The notes beneath the pieces were generated by a model that was not told the DNA's origin, did not search any database, and saw nothing but the letters and a program-made list of their open reading frames with translations. The position numbers and the translations under genes were made by a program. This document shows, one piece after another, positions 35,219 through 47,127 of a stretch of 64,000 bases of DNA. The stretch spans positions 1 through 64,000 of the forward strand of contig NW_025955026.1 in the NCBI RefSeq assembly GCF_022376445.1, in the 5' to 3' direction. The stretch is from Fomitopsis serialis. Taxonomy: Eukaryota; Basidiomycota; Agaricomycetes; Polyporales; Fomitopsidaceae. The first letter of the stretch is position 1; each line of letters begins with the position of its first letter.

Positions 35219-36378
35219 ATGCTCACCCAGACGCTACTCCGCCGCACCGTTCCCTGCATCCGCAACACACACCGCGGCCTGTCTACCACCGCTCCCCGAC
35301 TGACATCTCTACCCTACTCTTTCCTTCCAGCCAACTCTCTCGACCCGAAGCCGCGTACCAAGGGTCTTACGGAGATTCGCGGTCCATACTACGCGCCAGT
35401 CACGAAGACGTATCTCGACGAGCTGCTCAGCGACTGGGGAGACTACGTCGATGGCATCAAGTTTGCAGGCGGCGCGTTCTCGCTCATGCCGGAGGAGAGG
35501 TTAAAGGGGCTCATCGAGACCGCACACAAGCACAGTGAGTACCGTCTCTGAGTCGACTGTATCTGCACTCGAGCTGTGTTTGCACGCGCGTCCTGCAGAC
35601 TGTTATGTGAGCACCGGCGGCTTCATCGAACGCGTCCTGTCCTCTTCCGGCGGTAACAAGGACGTCATCTCAAAATACCTCACGACCTGCAAGAACATGG
35701 GGTGACTATCCTCCGGTCAACGTTCCCCACCATGATTTCACAGTTGATGTCATAGCTTCGACGTGCTCGAGCTCTCGTCCGGCTTCCTGTCCATCCCTAC
35801 CGAAGACTGGGCTTCCCTCGTGGAGTTCACGGCCGCCCACGGACTGAAGCCGAAGCCCGAGGTCGGCATCCAATGGGGCGCAGGCGGCGACGCGAGCGTC
35901 GAGGAGCTCGAGTCCGCCGGCACGCGTGACCCCAAGTGGCTTATCGACCGCGCTAACACGTTCCTCCAAGCCGGTGCATACGTACGTCGCACATCCTCCT
36001 TCAGAACGACGACACTCACCGTCGCCGTCGCAGATGATCATGATCGAGAGCGAGGGCATCACGGAGAACGTGAAGGCATGGCGGACGGACGTGATCTCGG
36101 CGGTGACGTCCGCGCTGCCGCGGGACAAGATCATGTTCGAGGCGGCGGAGCCGGATGTGTTCGCGTACCACATCCAGAACCAGGGCGCGCGCGCGAACCT
36201 GTTCATTGACCACTCACAGATCGTGCAGCTCGCATGCCTCCGGCGCGGGATATGGGGCACGGGCAGCACGTTCGCGCGCGTCGTGACATTTGACGGCTCG
36301 CAGGATTCTGGGAAGGCCGGGAGCGGGGCCACCGGGGGTACGAGCGGTGGCCAGAAGCCGGTCATACCGTCCGCGTGA
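35219..36378 (+). CDS. Phosphosulfolactate synthase (ComA) family protein, putatively mitochondrial
   Basis: Homologue of (2R)-phospho-3-sulfolactate synthase, which in methanogens adds sulfite to phosphoenolpyruvate for coenzyme M; plants have the related HSA32 heat-stress protein. Predicted 329 aa from exons 35219-35534, 35599-35701, 35756-35981 and 36034-36378. Conserved family stretches: YLDELLSDWGDYVDGIKFAGG, VSTGGFIERVL, FDVLELSSGFLSIP, MIMIESEGI and MFEAAEPDVFAYHI...LFIDHSQIVQLACLRRGIWG. The first 35 residues (MLTQTLLRRTVPCIR...LSTTAPRL) are Arg/Ser/Thr-rich without acids, as in a mitochondrial presequence. The last 30 residues are a Gly/Ser tail not expected in the family core. Fungi do not make coenzyme M, so the true substrate is uncertain. 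Confidence 0.88.
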
Positions 36379-36592
36379 GGTGATGGAAGACGACGAAGTC
36401 ATGGTAAACCTGTATATTAGCGACCTTGTTCACTGACGTTCTCGTAGTGCTGAGCCGGGTGTACTGGTATCAATCAGCTACACGTATGTTGTTCAACACA
36501 TGGGTTAGCGAAAGCACGACGGCATTGCATTGACGTTCAACGGGTTACATGGCAAGACGACAGCTATCGAAAGGACCTTGGGCGACATATCC
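36379..36592. other. Short spacer
   Basis: No coding signal. Confidence 0.3.
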
Positions 36593-37065
36593 AAAAGACC
36601 CGCCGTCAAGCGTCTCGAGCGTGTACGTCGTCGAGGACGACATCAGTACGGTATTGACTCAGGAAGCTCTGTACACCAATGTGTAAGTTCGGTGTCTGAA
36701 TAGGCTGCAGCTGCGTGCGGCGTCGTCTCACCTCCAAATCGGCCTTGTTGGCCCAGTTGTCGCCGTATCCAGTGACACCGAGTGTATTGGATGATTCCGT
36801 ATTAGGAGCGGTAGGGATGCCGTACAGAGACTGCAGGCAGGCAGGCGTAACAGTAAGACCACAGGCAGCAAGGGAAAGATCGTCTGCACTGGGTTGCTGT
36901 CGCTTCTTGGGCTGAGAGGAGAAGACGGGTGCCAGGGCCGAATACTTCGGGAACCTATGACAAGGTACATCAGGATGAGAGCGTTCTGTGGACTTTTGGC
37001 GCCCATACATTACAGTGGGGTGGACGACAGAAATATGACCCGCGAGTGCCTGCTCCGTTCAAAGA
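36593..37065 (-). pseudogene. S53 peptidase fragment
   Basis: Minus-strand match to exons 3 and 4 of the S53 gene at 43.9-46.0 kb ([42 protein letters not shown], then SFLSQYRTD) with the same intron positions. Prodomain exons 1-2 and all catalytic exons are absent; similarity stops near 37,065 and 36,593. A one-or-more-base loss in the SSSTT stretch of exon 4 further breaks it. It is a relic of a duplication, transposed away from the tandem pair. Confidence 0.8.
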
Positions 37066-40000
37066 GGTCTTGTTTCCGCTTACTGAGAGCTAAGAAAGTG
37101 CCGCACCGTGATCTTTGGAGAACTTGGATTGGTTCTCTGGACGCAAGGACGATCGACACGCCGCCGAAGGAGAGGTTTGGCTCAGTGTTCTACACGCGAA
37201 GACATTCGGGTGCGCGCTGAAGATGTCTGACACAGCGAGAGACCATCAGTGTTATCTTATGCATATGCGCGAGATGCCCACACCTCAGCTCGAAAGGAGA
37301 TACAATCGTCTAGATCCCCGCCTCACTGTACTGAAACGTGTCCAATGCACGCACACCGGCACATCACCATTCGCGATCGCCGTACTAGTACACTCTCCAG
37401 CAAAACACGAGTTGCACTCGTCGCGGCCGCAAAGTCTGCGTACTTAGCGCTGAGTTAGCGACATGGTGGCTTGGAAATAACAACGTGATATCCAAAGCCG
37501 GCATCTAATGATCAGCGGGGATAGTCAGCATCTCGAACAGTCTTCAGGTCTCGTGGGGAGGTATTACGAGATAGAAGTTAAGTGATGCTTACTGTAGCAT
37601 GTCTACGCGCACAAGGTTACGATAGTCAACAGCTCAGATCTGTAAGCGCGTGTAAAGTTAATGCTGGATCATTTGTCAGTTTCCGTCGGAAAGACTGACA
37701 TTGCACAGGTATCGCGCATCTGTACGCTGCGATCCGCAAACCAATGATACACTGAAATCCGCGACACTGAGGGGTACAGGACGACCGACTTTCCTGACAT
37801 CAGCATGTGATTCAGGAGCAAGCCACCAACAACATCGTGCTGAAGACGAAGCTGCGAGATCGCGTGCGGATATCATAGTAGGTGGTGCAGAGTGCGCGGT
37901 GGGAAATGCGTCACTTAGTCGGCGAGATGTGTCCTCGAAGGAAGGGTTCCACCGGGCCGCCGAGGGCGAAGCACAGAAGCGGTGTCCTGGTGGCATCATC
38001 ACGAAGCATACAACGCGGACCACACTGACGCACAATGTGAATCAAGACACTGCTATGCAGACATAGCCCGTACGCACGAGATTCGAACAGACTGAATACT
38101 CACTATGTCCCATCTAAGTCCGAGAGCCTGTGCGGGGACGTTTACACACTTCGCCGACTTGAGCGTAATAGTGCTCATTGATTAAGGCGTTTGGACGTCG
38201 GACCGTCATCGCAACTTGACTGGTGCTGTCAGCGTGGCGTTAGTAAGTGGTGGCTGTGGGGTGTCTGAACAGCACTACTCCGCAATCATCGCCAAACGTG
38301 CAAATGACACGCCGATGCTGTGGAAGTGGGCGCACGAACTGAATTTGAAAGCTCCGACAAGTGCGCGTCCTACCATAGGATCACATGCGTCTCCAGTTCA
38401 GGGCTCACCAGGTCATGCCCCGAAGCTCGCTCGCCAACATTCCCTGCGAATGACATGGTGTACAGAGCTCGGACGTGCACAGCAAGTAGTACTATCTGCC
38501 AGCGCGCACAACTGCGTGAATGTGCCAATCCGCAAGGTTGCATATAGTACGCACCGGATTGGGCTGTCTACCGCCATGAGCGCCCCGCCCAGTGCTGCTG
38601 CTGCCACCGTTGCTTATGTTCCGTAGGGCTCGGGGTTCTAGCGGCGTCGTGCGAAATTCGGACCAGGCCAAACGCGTATCGGGAGCCTGGAGGTGGCGTC
38701 TGCGAAACGGTCAACAGGTTGGTCAAAATGCAGCAACGCGAGCTCGTCTCACCGCACCGTGCTAACACCTCTTTGCTCCGGCCCCTACAGCATGTCTTCG
38801 GCTTCGTACTGGAGTGACCATATAGATGTGACTAGAAATCTTGGTGGCGCATCGTTAAGTCGTGTGAACAATGACCGCGGATGCGAATTGTGGCGCGGGT
38901 CATCACCTTGATACACGTTGTGTGGACGTCAATCTGACTACAACTATGAGACCCAAATCAGATAGTTGTAGAATCACATAATCTCTACATACCTGAGAAA
39001 TGTGCGATATGTAGACCGCAGGATCATTGCGTGAGACAGTGATACAGAGACGAAAGACAAACGCGTACTCCAATTGAAATACATGAGTCGGTTGACATAC
39101 CTGACTTGCAAACCATCGTGCATGCGTCAGCTACTAGTAGTGACTGTATTTCTATATTTTTTTTAGTATTACGCTCAGGCACGGTACGGGGGTGCGAGTT
39201 CACGTACGTACAAGATTGGTGCGAGGCGGGTCTAACCCAAGTTACGCCACGAGGGTACAGAAGGCAGACTCAGGAACCCCTTAGGCACCTCTCGATCCGG
39301 GAGAGGGATCGACCGCAACGGATGTCGTGCCATGGATGGTAAACGTAAGAATCAGCGGAGATGGCGCTTCCAAACCAAGGATGGAGGCAGAAGGTGCGGA
39401 TGTGGCAATGGACCAGCGGGCGCGATTCGGACCTTGGTGTCGAAGTTTGCTACCGAATGGCATGCGCGCTGGGAGGTTCATTTGCCAGTATCGGTCCGAA
39501 GGGTGGTCCCAAGCATATCGTGGGCGTGAGCGGCTTATTGCCGGTCAGCGGGCTAGAACCCGAGAGGCATCTGTAGGTTCCCGAATCCTCTCATGGTACG
39601 GCATTAAGATGCGGATTAAAAACTATGGAACCTTCGTTGAAGGCGCTCGAGACAATTCGATCTACCTGCAATGCCTAGATTACTGTAAGAATCATACCAC
39701 AGAGACACACGAACGCGCACCACGCAATCCGTGCCCATAAACGCAGGTAGGCAGACTGCTGATTGTATCGGCGCCACCACTGGACCAATTTGTGTGAGAG
39801 GTTACAGCACATGCGAAAGCTTGACTGGACGCACTGTCTTGGGTTGAGCATTAGGCAATATAGGGTCCACCGACTCCAGCCAACAATGGCACGCTCGGAA
39901 CTACTTATGTATGTCCAGGACATCGCGGCGCCAGTGACAGTTGTCAAGACAATAGCGTAGAACTCGAGGCAATCCACGTTTAACAGAAGCGCACATGAAG

Positions 40001-40799
40001 ATCTTGAAGCTTGATGAGGAGTCTGTGTCAATCGATTCGAGACAACTGGAGTGTTACGCCGCCTCTTCCGCTGCAGCTTGTTTTTATACGCGAGTTTGAA
40101 TCAGGATATCCGATGGAGGTGGCACCGAGCTCCCGGATTGCCAGAACAACGAGCACCGCATGTGGGAGATGCCAGTGAACGCTCGAGATGGTAGGAATGA
40201 CGACGAGCTGAGATTTTGAATTGCAACTAGTATGAAAAGATGTGCGGTACAATGTAGCGCGAATTTGAAAGCCAACTCTGAGCGGCTCGAGGGTCGGCAC
40301 GTGACTCTGAGCGGCGCGCTACGCGCCACGCCACAGTCGAGTGCGAGTTGTCGTCAACCATCGCACGCAAGCACACGGACTGGAATCATTGATGTACTTA
40401 GACCATCACCTCTGATGTCTTCTCTCTTTTCACGTCGCACAGCATGTCTGTGCGCACACAAGCGTGCTGCAGACTCGACTTCCGCTCCTGTGCAAAATCG
40501 GAGGTACTGTCAACGGACCAGCGTCACTGTCCGAGTGGATCAACCGGCCCCGGAGTGTCCTCTCCCACCGCTGTCTCCTGCTCAACCGTGAAACCGAGGA
40601 GGCATACCTGGCTTCGGATTTCAACTGGCCCCGCCGATGATAGACTCTCATAAACCCCTGACCGCATCAGCGTGGTTCTCCCATCTGTCACAATAGCGAG
40701 GCCCACTTCGGTAGCTCCTGCTGTAGTCACAGTTCTTTCTCCCACAGCATATACATCCTGCGTCGCAGACTTGCGCTCGACGACTTGTCGCCCGCTATC
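37066..40799. other. Long spacer without supported genes
   Basis: Several frames of 70-137 codons exist on both strands (for example 38,216-38,626 and 39,327-39,740, +), but none shows motifs, family resemblance or exon structure. No strong repeats were noticed apart from a short T-run near 39,157. Confidence 0.35.
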
Positions 40800-43335
40800 A
40801 TGGTGACCCTCGCCCTCGACTCGCTCGATCCTCTAACTCGTGCACTCCAGCCCCCGAAGGACGAATCCCCCGCGGACCGCTGGGCACGCGAACAACGCGA
40901 AGCTCAGGCGCGTCTTATCAGTGAGCACATCGATGCGCAGCTCAAAGCAGAACGGGCCGCGCTCAGGAAGAAAGGGAAGCCGATTAAGGTGCTCCTACTT
41001 GGCCAGAGCGAAAGCGGGAAATCCACCACAGTCAAGAGTGCGTACGCTCTGTCAATGTGCTCTCCGTCGCGTCGTCCGCCGCCTCTTCTAGACAGTGCGT
41101 CAATAGACACATTGTGAATTCAGCAAGGATCACTCGGAGATCAGCAGTCACTCTTGCTGGTATACCGAAGAGGCTTTGCTGCGATGTTCGCTGAGCCCTT
41201 TTTCTTGTCTTTCTGCGTCGCTGGAATGAACCGACTCGTCAAGGATATGATGCTCACTCGTTGATTTATCTCATTTAGACTTTCAGTTGACCTACGCGTA
41301 TTCACAATTCATAGAAGAGCGATCTGCATGGCGGGCAGTCATCCACCTCAACTTGGTCCGCTCTGTCAACACCATCCTCGACGTTATCGGGCGGGAACTA
41401 TCCCGATCCAGCTCTCAGCCACAATCGCCCCGCTCGTCCTCTCCTACACGATCTCCACGACCATCCACCACACGGCCGAGCACGTCGACCACCGTTTCCG
41501 TGCCAGTGAGCAGGGGACCCTCCAGCACCCTCACCGGCGCAACACTCGTCTCTGGGGACACGCTCGTGCCAGACATCGACCCCGACGCAGCAGACGACCT
41601 CGACGACGACGAGTCCTACTGGCCCTCGCCCTCCCCGCTCTCCGACCGCCACCGCCTGCTCCAGCTCCAGCTGGCGCCGCTCCGACAGGTGCAGCGCGAC
41701 CTGGAGCGCAGCCTCGGCGCCGCGTCCACGGAGGCGCCAGAGTACGCGGGGGCCGCCGCGCCGTGGGAGCGCTACGACGCCGCGGGACGCCGTCCGCGCG
41801 AGTTCTTCGTCACCAGCCGTACTGGGTGGAAGACCGCGCTGCGGCGTGTGAAGTCCGGGTATAACGCCGCGCGGCGGGCGTCGCTCGGCTCCCGCGAAGA
41901 GGCGAAGGCTGATGTCGTGCAGCAGGAGAGGCGGCCTGTGAGTAGACAGTCTGTTCACTTTCTGGATGGCGCGGCAGGAGTGCGCTGACGGTGATGGTTG
42001 CAGCCTTCGAGGAGAAGACCTATGCGGCCTACGTCTCCATTCGGCATATCGAGCCAGGAAGACAACGAGGACGAGCTGAACAGCGCGGAAGGCGAGGGCG
42101 AGCCGCAGGCCCAGACTGCAGCCGAAGTCATCTCCTCGTGCGCCGAGGACATGTCTGCACTCTGGGCCGACTCGGGCGTGCAGGCCGTCTTGACTCGGCG
42201 GAAGATGAAGACGCGCCTGGAGGAGGGACCGGGGTTGTGAGCGCTTTCATCTCCGCTTTTGCCGCGCTGAGAAGAAATTCACCGATGGCTTCTTCCTGGT
42301 GGGCTTCCGCCGCCGGCAACCTTGACAGCTTCTTGAATGACGTCGCGCGCGTGGCCGCACGGAATTACGAGCCGTCAGACGAAGATGTGGTCCGGGCGCG
42401 GTTGCGAACGATGGGAGTGCAGGAGTACCGATTCAAGTTCGACAAAGGTGCGTGTATTCCGAAGTGCCCCCGTTTCACTTCTGTTCGTCACATTTGCATG
42501 ATGATTGGTTGATCTGATCGATGATACTCACATTAGGTCTTGACGCAGACAGAGAATGGATACTTTACGACGTCGGCGGTGCACGATCACTGGTAAGTTG
42601 CACACTCCGTGCATGTTCTCTCCCACCAAGCGACGTTTACATATGCTCTGTACAGCGACACGCATGGTACCCATACTTCGACGACATCAACGCTCTCATC
42701 TTCCTTGCTCCCATCAGCTGCTTTGACGAGAGGCTGGCAGAAGATCGTCGTGTGAACCGTCTCCAGGACAGCCTTCTCATCTGGAAGGCTGTCTGCTCTT
42801 CGCCGCTGCTCGCGAAGGTGCAATTAATCTTGGTGCGTGATACATTCCCTCTTTGTTCGTCCTGGATCAAACCATCTTACACTGGAGTTGCAGTTCCTGA
42901 ACAAGTGTGATCTTCTGGAGAAGAAGCTCCAGCGCGGCGTCCAAATTTCGCAGTACGTCACAAGCTATGGGAACCGGCCAAACGAGGCCAAAGCTGTAGC
43001 CAAATGTTCGTACCGTGCATCCCTCATTGTAGTCATATTGATGATGAACCTGGTGAACAGATTTCCGGCAGCAGTTCAAGGACGTCTTCCTCAAGCATTC
43101 ACCCGAGAAGAGGACATTCTATTCCTACTTAACCTCAGTCGTCGTACGTTGCTTACCCTTCACTGCGAGATCGGGCTCACCGGGACCGTACGGCAGGACA
43201 CGAAAGCCACTGCCGTCACTGTAGCCACCGGTGTGTTCCATCTTCTCGTACTCACGAACCGCTGCTGACTGTCTGGCGCCGGCAGTACATGATGGAATCC
43301 AGCGACAGTACATGAGAGACGCCGATATTCTATGA
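40800..43335 (+). CDS. Heterotrimeric G-protein alpha subunit with long helical-domain insertion
   Basis: Predicted 586-aa GTP-binding alpha subunit; typical ones are about 350 aa. Exons: 40800-41037, 41279-41937, 42004-42236, 42329-42447, 42537-42592, 42656-42832, 42894-43005, 43061-43143, 43197-43230 and 43286-43335; all phases fit. P-loop GQSESGKST lies at residues 68-76. Switch I keeps Arg and the first Thr (RLRTMGVQEYRF). Switch II reads DVGGARSLRHAW, so the catalytic Gln is Ala. Guanine specificity is FLNKCDLL and the last G-box is TVAT. An insertion of about 220 aa (about residues 118-338), rich in Ser/Pro/Thr and acidic runs, splits the helical domain. There is no N-terminal MGxxxS myristoylation motif, and no C-terminal Cys for modification (ends MRDADIL). 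This belongs to the divergent basidiomycete G-alpha group rather than the core mating or cAMP subunits. Confidence 0.9.
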
Positions 43336-43883
43336 ACACCCGCACGCTCATGCGGTCCCTCCGGCGCATCTAACTTATCCCAAACAGAAACTATTGTATC
43401 GTTGCTGATATGCTGTTGTACGCGGAAGTCTCCCCTGTATTGTATGTCAACCTAATATCGGACTCACCATATAATTGTAGCGACTGTGCTATGCACTATG
43501 TATCTATGCTCACATCACATTGCATGTTGAATATCACACTCAAACAGCTTGATCTAGGTGAGGGCCCGAAGATGTTGTGATCCTCCCTGCTGGGGAGCTG
43601 GTTCGTCAAATCGTTATCAGGTGCGGTACTCAATGATCTCAAGGTCTATGGCATTAGAGATGATCCAGGTGCCAGCATACATGATGGGCAGGGGGCGAAA
43701 CTCGCGATCAAAGAGGTACTGAACGCATAAAGCCGGAAACCCTCTCGCTGACAATGCTCTTTTAGTGGTCTCAACCGATGTGTCCACAATTGAGACCGCT
43801 ACGGAACCGCAGACAGTCTCTCATCATCATTGTGGAGTGACATCAGGATTACATCGTCGTAGAACTAAGATCAACTAAGACGT
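43336..43883. other. Spacer
   Basis: No coding signal recognised. It separates the convergent G-alpha gene (+) and the S53 gene (-). Confidence 0.3.
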
Positions 43884-45967
43884 TCAAAGCCCCGCCGCTG
43901 TCTTGAGCTTGGAGAACACAGGAGTTCCCAGACCCGTGACCTGTGGTCGTAGAGTCAGCGAGCGTCGTTCACGTACAGAATGCAAGGAAACGCACCGGGT
44001 CCCAACCTGTCGTGGCCGAGAAGCCAGTGGTGTTGCAGCCAGGATTGTCGCCCGAGGTAATATCCGTCAGTGCGGACGCGGCGGTTGAGTACAGCCACGG
44101 GTTGAGGAAGCCAAGCGGAGACTTCCCAGCCGCGATGAGCTCGTCGTTCAGGAGCGAAATGATGGCCGCGAAGGTCGGGCTGGCACAGCTCGTGCCACTA
44201 ACCGTTTCAGTGCTGCCCCCAGTAACTATCTCGAAGTCCTGCGCCTGGGTGGCAACATCAGGGAAGCCGCGGCCGGATGTGTTATAGAGACCCGAGTACG
44301 TCGAGCCGAGATAGTCAAGGTACTCGGGAACGACGGTCGATTGGTAGGAGGGTCGTGCCCAGTAGTTGGAGAAACCACCGCCCGAGAAGTAGACGGCAGT
44401 CTCAGGGAGAGTTCCTGTCGTTCCGCCCACGGACGTGATGCTAGCAAGGTATCAGTATATTCTTGTTGAGAAGACTTGATCCTTCGAAGCGCTTACTATG
44501 GACATCCAGAAGGGAACTCGGGAACAAATGTTGTGCAGTCCCTGTCCTGAACTCCGGACACGCCACCATCTCCGGATGCGAACATGATAGACACACCGCG
44601 TGCTCCAAGCTGAGCGTATGCATTGCACAGATTACTGGGTTGAAATCCCCGTCAGTATAGTGCTCGCCGGGGTTTCATTGGGTACTTACACCGCCATCCC
44701 TTCATCAATGTCCGGTTCCCAGTCCCCGTAGCTGGTAGTGATCACTTGGGGAGGCGAGTCTTGGCCAAGGAGGTAGTTGATCGTATCCAAGAAGCCATCA
44801 AGGTCCCCGTCGTTGGTGGTCTCGCCGACAGAGATGAAAGTCACCGGTACACCAGTGGCGATACCGACTGTGTATTCGATGTCGAGGTCCTGATTGGGCA
44901 TACGTCACAGATGAACCCACACGAATGTCGGCGAGAACTCACCGCCTCGACGCCAGCATCAGAGCTAGTCTGTGGATCAGACCCGCCGTCAAGCGTCTCG
45001 AGCGTGTACGTTGTCGAGGACGACACATCAGTACGGTATTGACTCAGGAAACTCTGTACATCATGTGTAAGTTCGGTCTCTGGACAGGCTGCAGCTGCGT
45101 GTGGCATCGTCTCACCTCCAAATCAGCCTTGTTGGCCCAGTTGTCGCCGTACCCAGTGACACCAAGTGTGTTGGACGATTCCGTAGCAGGAGTGGTAGGG
45201 ATACCGTACAGAGACTGCAGGCAGGCAGGCGTAACGCTGAGACCACAGGCAAGGGACAGATCGTCTGCACGGGGTTGCTGTCGCTTCTTGGGCTGAGAGG
45301 AGAAGACGGGTGCGAGGGCCGAATACTTCGGGAACCTAGGACAAAGTACATCAGGATGAGAGCGTTCTGCGGACTTCGGCGCCCATACATCACAGTGGGG
45401 TGGACGACAGAAACATGGCCCGCGAGTTCCTCTGGGATGGCATAACCCAAAGTACGAAGAACCTGTTTCCCAGTGTCGTCGTGTACGTAGACATTGTAGT
45501 TGGCGCTGAATAGCTCGTTCGCCTGGCTGACAGTGGGCTGGATGCTGATCCAATCGCCAGCCGGGCTGATAATCGTAGAGTTGAGCCCGTTCTTCTGCAA
45601 CCACGAGTTGACAGTGGACACCGTCTCAGAGGTCGGTGCAACATATGACGCGGCCTATTCGACGCAACATCAGTCCCCGACTCAACTATGCATGTATTGG
45701 ATCGCGTACCTCTGCCTTGCTGAGATGTTGACCATAGTTTGGGCTCGAAGGGGTGCTGACATCGTAGAGAGCATCCTCAAGCCCTGAAGGGTTGCTCTGC
45801 GTCAAGGCGATCTTGAGGGTCAACGGCGTGTCGGGAGCAGCTGCCCCAGTGAGCGAGAAACCGGGTGCTGCTGTATCTCTGCGATACTTCGGGACGCTGC
45901 GACATAGCACCCCCGAGGCGGCAAGGGGGAGGAGCGCGGCGACTTTCAGCAAGCCTGCAAAAACCAT
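43884..45967 (-). CDS. S53 (sedolisin) tripeptidyl peptidase, tandem copy 1
   Basis: Secreted acid serine protease precursor, 564 aa. Eight exons in phase: 45967-45710, 45654-45389, 45335-45116, 45053-44943, 44889-44690, 44634-44497, 44440-43996 and 43940-43884. Signal peptide MVFAGLLKVAALLPLAASG is followed by a Kex2-like YRR site. The pro-kumamolisin-type propeptide has HLSKAE and WLQKNGLNST. The catalytic Glu and Asp are in EADLD (about 284 and 288, spanning the exon 4/5 junction). The oxyanion Asp is in SGDGGV and the catalytic Ser in SGTSCASP (about residue 482). The calcium site is near DITSGDNPGCN...GWDP, ending VTGLGTPVF. The whole unit, with upstream DNA, is tandemly duplicated at 47.1-49.2 kb. 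Likely role: extracellular peptide degradation at low pH. Confidence 0.92.
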
Positions 45968-47127
45968 GAGTACCGGGGAGTGCAGGGATGCGGAGGGCGG
46001 ACCCTTGGGACGCGACGGACAGCTGCAGATATCTCTTATAGTGGCATCGCCGGGGTCGACGCAACGAACATCTAGAAGTCCATACGGATAAAGTGGTCGA
46101 TCAGCATGGGACTGTCAAAGATCGTGTGTGAACCTGAAGAGGCTATATAGTCTTGCGCACCGATACAGAGCCGACTGGAGAAGCTGATGTGTGCCAAGGC
46201 CCAGCAAGCGGCATGCTATGCCTACTTACAGTGCTATATTGTCAGCGTCATCTCCGTCGACATTTGTGGTCGGGCTTGGTGAGTCACACGATCAACCGGA
46301 AGGCAAGAGCGAGATAAGCACGAAGTCTGTGCAGTGCACATACATTCTCATGCAGCATGGTGTACCCGTCCCGGGACCCCCTAGCGTGCGCCAATCCAGT
46401 GAGATAGCGCAGAAGGCAGACTCGAAGACCATGCGTCTTCGATTCGGATATGATCACAAACCTGTGTTAATTTAGGACGTGAGTGTCCTACATACTTAGA
46501 TAAGGCGCTTGAACCTCTCCCGCATGATGATACCACAGTAGTGTAGTAAGTTCTCCCGCCGGCAAGTACACCCCGGCGTTCGCTGCATAGACCGCACGAA
46601 CGTAGGCTAGATGTTCATCGTCCAGTCATATTGAGCATCATCGGCGTGTGGTCTCTGTGTAGTACGCCTAGACCATCAAGGCTAACACAGCACAGTGGGA
46701 ACCTAGTGGTAGGTAAAGATGGAAGGTGTGTGTTGACGCTTTGCCAAACTAGCGGCTGAGGGTGATATCTGCGGCGAAGTACACGTCCATGATTTCAGCC
46801 AATATATGACCTTCAGTATCCCAAGTTCCAGTAAAGTGGAGATATCAACTGTCACCTTCAGTATCATGGCCGCGACACAGCCGTAAAACAGAGCGACATA
46901 CCATCTTAGATCTGTCTGCTGAAGACCGTGGTTATGGCGAACTTCAAGCCCAACCTGACAGCTGTCCTCCGTTGACGCCGAATCGCCCGTCAGGCTCTTC
47001 TCATACTTCGACGGGTGTACTTTCAGTAGGGAGGTTTCGATCGGCGCTTGATTGACAGCTCACTAGGACTCAAATGACTTGTGCGACGTCAGAATCATAT
47101 CATAAGCACTACGATCATCCGAGACGG
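45968..47127. other. Intergenic part of the S53 tandem unit
   Basis: Contains the promoter of S53 copy 1 (TATA-like ctataagaga on the minus strand near 46,040). From about 46,555 onward the sequence resembles 49,290-49,930 (ccggcaagtacaccccg, ttcagta...ttccagtaaa, gtcaggctcttctc), so the duplication unit extends well upstream of the gene. No coding frame is intact. Near 46,300 a short gcgagataagcacgaag string recalls the inverted repeat arms around the erdS-like gene. Confidence 0.4.

Noticed and set aside
38216..39740. Two plus-strand frames of 136-137 codons in the 37-40.8 kb spacer
   Set aside because: No motifs, no splice context, no similarity to anything else in the window.
41328..41958. 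Alternative long frames over G-alpha exon 2
   Set aside because: Out of frame with the P-loop exon and downstream exons; explained by GC-rich low-complexity coding.
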